DNA of 11,360 nt from Acidobacteriaceae bacterium (GTDB lineage: Bacteria > Acidobacteriota > Terriglobia > Terriglobales > Acidobacteriaceae): the NCBI GenBank assembly GCA_003156235.1, contig PMGP01000067.1, positions 7,793 to 19,152 on the forward strand, written 5' to 3'. Both the position numbers and the translations under genes were made by a program. The notes beneath the pieces were generated by a model. It was not told the DNA's origin. It saw nothing but the letters and a program-made list of their open reading frames with translations, and made no database searches. This document shows positions 7,605 to 11,360 of the stretch, piece after piece. Within the stretch, counting starts at the first letter, position 1. Each line of letters starts with the position of its first letter.

Positions 7605-7785
7605 ATGAAAAAGCGACAGAAGCTCTTGACCGACGAACAGTGGGAACTGATTGAGACTTTGCTTATCCCGCCGAAACGGCGCAGGGACAATCGTGGCCGC
7701 CCGTGGGCCTCGAACCGAACTTGTTTGGGGACATTTTGTAGGTGCTCATAACGGGCGCGGCGTGCACGTGCACGGAGAAACTTCA
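7605..7785 (+). pseudogene. N-terminal remnant of an IS5-type transposase
   Basis: From ATG at 7605 the plus strand encodes MKKRQKLLTDEQWELIETLL followed by IPPKRRRDNRGRPWASNRTC, then stops at TAA 7749-7751. This is the conserved N-terminus (DUF4096-like, L-T-D-E-Q-W-x-L-I-x-P-L-L-P-P, then G-R-P) of IS5-family transposases. After codon 41 or so the reading frame shifts. A second frame at about 7730-7785 gives DIL, a stop, then VLITGAAC, matching the family's GILWVLKTGAAW with a stop at Trp and substitutions. So it is a decayed fragment with at least one frameshift and a nonsense codon. No DDE catalytic residues remain. It converges with the flippase gene and supplies that gene's last codons and stop. 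Confidence 0.8.
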
Positions 7786-9257
7786 GTTCTTCCGGCTGAC
7801 GAAAGCACTCCAATTACAGCTGTCAATGTGATTCTGTAAGCTTCAAGCCGAAGCAGATGACAAATGGCGGCATAAGTCGCAATCCCAACCATGACAGACG
7901 TGAACAACTGGAGGGGCGGAAAATGGGAGAAGGGTATGCCAGCCGCCCAGGCTAGAGCGCTCGTGAACACCGAAATCGCAGCAAATGGGGCCAAATCAAC
8001 CAGTTGGTTTAGAAAGCCATAGCCGATCAAAGACTTGGTATAGTACGAGTTCACGACCACGCAAACCACGTTGACAACCAAGACGGCCCACACCATCGCT
8101 AGGACACTGATCCGGAAGGTGCAGAGTATCCCAAGGGCGACGAGAACCTTCTTCACTACCTCCAGCCGCAGAAAAAGGTCTGATCTGCCTATGGCCGTAA
8201 TCACGTTCAGGTTGACAATGTGAATCGGCCACAGAGCGCCCGTGATAGACAGAATCTGAAGATAGGGGACACATGGAAGCCATTTTGCCCCGAACATGAC
8301 GAGAACGAACGGCCTGGCCACCACTGCCAGACCAAGCATCATTGGCAATGTCGGGATCATGAGGCTGACCAGAGCTCTCTGAACCCCTCTCCGGAGCATA
8401 GCAGTGTCGTGAGAAGCTTGTGAGAATACGGGGAATGTCACCCGATTGACAACCGCGGACAGCAAGCCGACGGGAAACTGCTGCGTACTGAATGCGCGTG
8501 TGTAGTAGCCCAACTCCACTGCGGAGAAAGCCTTACCGATCACCGTCAACTGAATTCTATCGAAGAAGGTGTTGAGGAGTCCGGAAGCTAACAAGCGCGA
8601 ACCAAAACCAAACAATGACCGCAGGGATTCAGCGCGAAATTGCAAGATGGGCTTCCAAGGGCACCAACTCCAAATAAGACCAGTGAAAATAGCGTTGGAG
8701 ATCAGCGTCTGCGCTACCAGGCTCCAAACTCCGTATCCTCTCCATGCCATCCACACCGCTACCGCGCCAGATAGGATCGAGGCCAGAATGCCGGCCTTGC
8801 ACGACGTTCGGAAGTTGAGGCTGCGTGTCAGGAGCGCCATCTGAACCACGCCCAGGGAATTGATAAACAGGTTCAGGGCCATCCATCGTGTCAGCGGCGC
8901 CAGAATTGGTTCCCGATAAAATTCTGAAATCCACGGCGCTGCGGCGAAGAGCGCCAACGCCATCAAAACACCCACTGCAGCGTTGAAGTAGAATACAGAG
9001 GACTTGTCCGCTTCCGTGATCTGTTTGCGCTGGATCAGTGCCGAGCCAAATCCACTGTCGACAAAGGAGCCAGCCAGTGCGATAAACAGCGATAACATGC
9101 CGATTATCCCGAACTCGGCTGGAGAGAGCAAGCGAGCAAGTACCAGCGTCACCACAAACTGGATCCCTTGCCGACCGGCAACGTCGATCGCGCTCCACCC
9201 CAGGGCTGCCATCGATCTGGACTTTAGAGAAGCGGCGTGGCCTAAGTTCTCTGTCAA
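7746..9257 (-). CDS. Wzx/WzxC-type polysaccharide flippase (MOP superfamily)
   Basis: An inner-membrane flippase of the MOP exporter superfamily (polysaccharide biosynthesis protein), which moves the lipid-linked repeat unit across the membrane. The 503 residues hold about a dozen or more hydrophobic segments. The N-terminus WSAIDVAGRQGIQFVVTLVLARLL-SPAEFGIIGMLSLFIALAG is characteristic, as are DSGFGSALIQRK, ELGYYTRAFSTQQFPVGLLSAVVNRVTFPVFSQ and LPMMLGLAVVARPFVLVMFGAKW; together these place it in the WzxC-like branch. The start is a TTG at 9257, with AAGGTGG seven bases upstream; the TTGA shares four bases with the aminotransferase stop, so the two are coupled. An ATG at 9212 is the alternative. 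The last 13 or so codons (around TEVSPCTCTPRPL) lie within the IS5-type remnant, so the original C-terminus has been replaced. Function may still be intact, as only the tail is affected. Confidence 0.9.
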   Translation of the reverse strand: MTENLGHAASLKSRSMAALGWSAIDVAGRQGIQFVVTLVLARLLSPAEFGIIGMLSLFIALAGSFVDSGFGSALIQRKQITEADKSSVFYFNAAVGVLMALALFAAAPWISEFYREPILAPLTRWMALNLFINSLGVVQMALLTRSLNFRTSCKAGILASILSGAVAVWMAWRGYGVWSLVAQTLISNAIFTGLIWSWCPWKPILQFRAESLRSLFGFGSRLLASGLLNTFFDRIQLTVIGKAFSAVELGYYTRAFSTQQFPVGLLSAVVNRVTFPVFSQASHDTAMLRRGVQRALVSLMIPTLPMMLGLAVVARPFVLVMFGAKWLPCVPYLQILSITGALWPIHIVNLNVITAIGRSDLFLRLEVVKKVLVALGILCTFRISVLAMVWAVLVVNVVCVVVNSYYTKSLIGYGFLNQLVDLAPFAAISVFTSALAWAAGIPFSHFPPLQLFTSVMVGIATYAAICHLLRLEAYRITLTAVIGVLSSAGRTEVSPCTCTPRPL

Positions 9258-10456
9258 GATTGAGCCACCTTATGCACCAATTCCAACTCCGCGTTTTTAG
9301 AATGGGTAACCGCCGCTGTCCCCCTGCCAGATCCAGATGCAATGTGCGCGATAATGTCGCAGATTCGGTCCACATCGTCAATGGCAAGATCGCTGTAAAG
9401 AGGAAGCGTCAAAATCCGGGACGCTACCCGCCGTGCAACCGGCAGCTCCGCGCTGGGCACCAATCCGCGATAACAAGCGAAGTCTGGAACCAGCGGATAG
9501 AAGTACCGCCGTGCAAGGACGTTGTACTCACGAAGCTTCGTGTACAATTCATCACGCGTCCAACCTAATTCTCTTTCGTCCACTTCCACTGGCATGTACG
9601 CATAGTTATAATGAACTGTATCGGCGGGCTGTGCAACCAATCGAATACCAGGAATCGAAGCAAGTCTCTCACGGTAGCGGACGTTGATAGCCTTGCGCTG
9701 CTCGATCATCTTGTCGAGCGGCTTAAGTAGAAGCAGCCCCATCAAGGCTTGGAATTCGTTCATCTTCCCGTTTGTTCCGGGCAGGACAACTTCCGTCTCA
9801 TTCTTGAAGCCAAAGTTCTTCAGATAATCAAACATCGGCAGGTATTTTGGGTCTCGGAAAGTCAACATTCCACCTTCTATGGAATGGAAAACCTTGGTGG
9901 CATGAAAGCTGAACATGCTCAAGTCGCCGAACTGGGCTATCGACGTGCCGTCTACCTTGACACCGAACGCGTGCGCTGCATCGTAGAGCAGCTTCAATCC
10001 ATGCTTCCGGGCGATCTGCTCCAGTTCCTTCAGACGGCAGGGCTGACCGTAGACGTGAACCGCCAGAATTGCACTCGTCCAGGGCGTGATGGCAGCTTCC
10101 ACCTGAGCGGGATCGAGGGAGTAGTATTCCGGTTCGATGTCCACAAATACGGGCCGGAGCTTATTCCAGAATAGGACGTGGGTGGTCGCCACAAATGTAT
10201 ACGGCGTCGTGATGACATCGCCCGTTATTCCCATCCCCTGAAGTGCAATCTGAAGCGCAATCGTCCCGTTAACAAAGAGAGACAGGTTCTTAGTTCCGCA
10301 GAACTCCGTTAGTTTGTCGCGGAACTGTTCCACTAGCGGTCCATTGTTGGTCAGCCAACCGCGGTCCCAGATTCCTTCGAGTCCAATCCGGAACTCCTCT
10401 AATGATGGCAGCGCGGGGCGAGCTGCAGTGATCGGTTTATCAAATGGCTTGATCAT
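9254..10456 (-). CDS. DegT/DnrJ/EryC1/StrS-family nucleotide-sugar aminotransferase
   Basis: A PLP-dependent aminotransferase that converts a keto-sugar nucleotide to an amino-sugar nucleotide, 400 residues, the normal length for the family (PF01041). Seen: RGWLTNNGPLVEQFRDKL at 32-49, then the TTPYTFVATTHVLFWN segment (83-98) that helps shape the cofactor pocket. VFVDIEPEYYSLDP follows, then VHVYGQPCRL. Asp159 in LYDAAHAFG would bind the PLP pyridine. Lys188 in SFHATKVFHSIEGGML is the Schiff-base lysine. NGKMNEFQALMGL (about 230-242) is the usual N-x-R/K-M-x-E-x-x-A motif. It resembles dTDP-4-amino-4,6-dideoxyhexose-type transaminases; the exact sugar is not decidable. The ATG at 10456 has AGGA about 11 bases upstream. 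No matching 4,6-dehydratase lies in the window; the substrate may come from genes elsewhere. The stop overlaps the flippase start. Confidence 0.92.
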   Translation of the reverse strand: MIKPFDKPITAARPALPSLEEFRIGLEGIWDRGWLTNNGPLVEQFRDKLTEFCGTKNLSLFVNGTIALQIALQGMGITGDVITTPYTFVATTHVLFWNKLRPVFVDIEPEYYSLDPAQVEAAITPWTSAILAVHVYGQPCRLKELEQIARKHGLKLLYDAAHAFGVKVDGTSIAQFGDLSMFSFHATKVFHSIEGGMLTFRDPKYLPMFDYLKNFGFKNETEVVLPGTNGKMNEFQALMGLLLLKPLDKMIEQRKAINVRYRERLASIPGIRLVAQPADTVHYNYAYMPVEVDERELGWTRDELYTKLREYNVLARRYFYPLVPDFACYRGLVPSAELPVARRVASRILTLPLYSDLAIDDVDRICDIIAHIASGSGRGTAAVTHSKNAELELVHKVAQS

Positions 10457-10666
10457 CTTGATGATTATCCTAATTAACGGGTGTGTGGATCTTACGCATG
10501 ACGGAGCCTTCCACTTGTTGAAGTAACGCGATTCGTGTCCACGGCGGTAATCGATTCATGTGAGGTCTAAGGCCTGTTCTGTATCTTCGGATGCGCGCCG
10601 TAACGGTCGCCATCGACTGGCGGTTCATGCTGGCAGTCGCCATCCCTGCCACCGTGATCGTGGCCT
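10457..10666. other. Intergenic stretch between aminotransferase and transposase remnant
   Basis: About 210 bases with no gene I can recognise. It should contain the leader of the aminotransferase gene; AATTAGGATAAT just upstream of its ATG (minus strand) is AT-rich and might serve as a -10-like region, but there is no clear -35 partner. On the plus strand a short open stretch from about 10565 to a TGA at 10684-10686 reads as a hydrophobic peptide with WRFMLAVAIPATVIVAYARP. It might be the tail of a lost membrane protein, or chance. I do not annotate it as a gene. Confidence 0.4.
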
Positions 10667-10774
10667 ATGCGCGACCTTTGGAAGACCGAAAATGAGAGCT
10701 TCAACGTGTTGCGGAGCCATGACTATTATATGGAGAAAGACTTCCGCCATGGCAAACAGTATCTGGCGCATTAG
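10667..10774 (+). pseudogene. C-terminal remnant of a DDE transposase
   Basis: On the plus strand, from about ATG 10667 to TAG 10772, the frame reads MRDLWKTENESFNVLRSHDY then YMEKDFRHGKQYLAH and stop. Transposases of an IS4/ISNCY-like DDE group end with a segment of the form RWKIENExFNVLKxxGYHLEHNFGHGKQHLA followed by a leucine-rich tail; the Trp-Lys-x-Glu-Asn-Glu with its catalytic-type Glu, and the F-x-H-G-K-Q-x-L-A pattern, are both kept. The frame is closed upstream by a TGA at 10655 and downstream exactly where the resemblance would continue, so this is a fragment of about 35 codons. It lies opposite the 3' end of the GT14 gene and supplies that gene's last 23 codons. The family name is from memory and is tentative; the transposase identity is more secure. 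Confidence 0.6.
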
Positions 10775-11360
10775 AACTGCCAACGCGCGGGACATCTTCG
10801 GGGCATGCGAGATCAAGCTGATCCAGTACAGAGGTGTCGACCGTAACATCGAATTTCCGGGCAAACAGCTTGCCGCAGCGCAATAATGCTGGCAGTTCCG
10901 CTACGGTCAAAACTGCCGGATGAGCAGCGCCCTCCGTCCATTGGATAAACCACCCGTTATCGTTGATCAATTCAGACCGGAGTGGCGAATTCGCAAGAAT
11001 TGTTTGAAAGAAAAATTCATCCGCAATGGCAGTGAACCGAAAGCGCCGCAGGAAAGTGGGATTACCAAGGATAAAATGATCTATATACCTTAGAGCGGCA
11101 CACGACAGAATCCAGCTAGCTGAACCGCCAAAAAGCCTGAGGCCGCCAGGCAGATCGCCGCGTCGCGGAACCAATCGATTCAGAACTGCATATACCGGTT
11201 TCTCGGCTCTGCGCATAGTCGCTTCCATTCGGGGCATTTGGAATCGCCTGTTTCCAATGAGAAAGTGCCAACAATCGATACGGTCAAAACCGCCGTTCCG
11301 CCAGCATTCCCGCGGAAAGGGGTCAAAATGGATAAAGGATCGCCCGCCGGCATTCAAAAG
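10701..11360 (-). CDS. GT14-family (Branch / core-2-like) glycosyltransferase, 5' end beyond right edge
   Basis: The frame is open to the right edge, and the first start-like codon inside (TTG at 11357) is not a convincing start, so the N-terminal part lies outside. The visible 218 residues match the Core-2/I-branching (Branch, PF02485) family, usually UDP-GlcNAc or UDP-xylose dependent inverting enzymes. GRSFIHFDPFPRECWRNGGF precedes DRIDCWHFLIGNRRF early. GGSASWILSCAALRYIDHFI is the S-x-W-x-L-S-like segment. AIADEFFFQTILANSP contains Glu114, equivalent to the proposed catalytic base in the family's (P)DE-x-x-x-Q-T motif. INDNGWFIQWTEGAAHPAVL and LFARKFDVTVDTSVLDQLD complete the match. The last 23 codons from about residue 196 lie inside a transposase remnant, so the C-terminus is rewritten; conserved catalytic parts precede this. 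It is probably cytoplasmic and in the same assembly pathway. Confidence 0.85.
   Translation of the reverse strand, partial: LLNAGGRSFIHFDPFPRECWRNGGFDRIDCWHFLIGNRRFQMPRMEATMRRAEKPVYAVLNRLVPRRGDLPGGLRLFGGSASWILSCAALRYIDHFILGNPTFLRRFRFTAIADEFFFQTILANSPLRSELINDNGWFIQWTEGAAHPAVLTVAELPALLRCGKLFARKFDVTVDTSVLDQLDLACPEDVPRVGSSNAPDTVCHGGSLSPYNSHGSATR

Noticed and set aside
8629..9387. Minus-strand 252-codon frame overlapping the flippase and aminotransferase genes
   Set aside because: It is an out-of-frame shadow of two genes with strong family motifs; its own product has no recognisable motif.
10560..10886. Plus-strand frame of 108 codons near the GT14 gene
   Set aside because: It runs out of frame with the transposase remnant and opposite the GT14 gene; no family features.

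Overview
The window is a stretch of a bacterial surface-polysaccharide (O-antigen or capsule type) biosynthesis locus. Every intact gene is on the minus strand, so the genes read from right to left. An integral-membrane polymerase/ligase, a Wzx-type flippase, several glycosyltransferases and two PLP-dependent sugar aminotransferase-fold proteins fit a Wzx/Wzy-type pathway. That points to a Gram-negative or other diderm bacterium. Base composition is intermediate (near 50-55% GC by eye in most genes). I cannot fix the lineage from sequence alone; a soil or environmental bacterium is plausible.

Layout in transcription order: a GT14 (Branch / core-2-like) glycosyltransferase runs off the right edge and ends at 10701. 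A remnant of a transposase on the plus strand follows (about 10667-10774). Next come a full-length DegT/DnrJ/EryC1/StrS aminotransferase (9254-10456) and, translationally coupled by a 4-base TTGA overlap, a Wzx-like flippase (7746-9257). A plus-strand IS5-type transposase remnant (7605 to about 7785) follows. Then comes a tightly packed, AT-richer three-gene block: a WbqC-family protein (6850-7542), a short divergent DegT-like protein (5884-6840) and an NAD-dependent epimerase/dehydratase (4886-5887). A 360-base non-coding stretch follows that holds an 11-base direct repeat and a probable IS256-type transposase remnant. Last come two GT2 glycosyltransferases (3425-4522 and 2365-3252), a GT4 glycosyltransferase (927-2192) and a Wzy/WaaL-like membrane protein that runs off the left edge (1-969).

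The genes plausibly work together as follows. The aminotransferases and the epimerase/dehydratase make and modify nucleotide-linked (amino)sugars. WbqC may add a substituent. The GT2, GT4 and GT14 enzymes assemble the repeat unit on the lipid carrier, the flippase exports it, and the Wzy-like protein polymerises or ligates it.

The most striking feature is mosaic architecture. Remnants of what look like three different transposase families lie exactly at the boundaries between gene modules, and two of them have replaced the 3' ends of neighbouring genes (flippase and GT14). The AT-rich WbqC / DegT-like / epimerase trio bounded by two of these scars is the best candidate here for a poorly characterised sugar-modification cassette. 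No RNA gene, CRISPR array or origin was seen.
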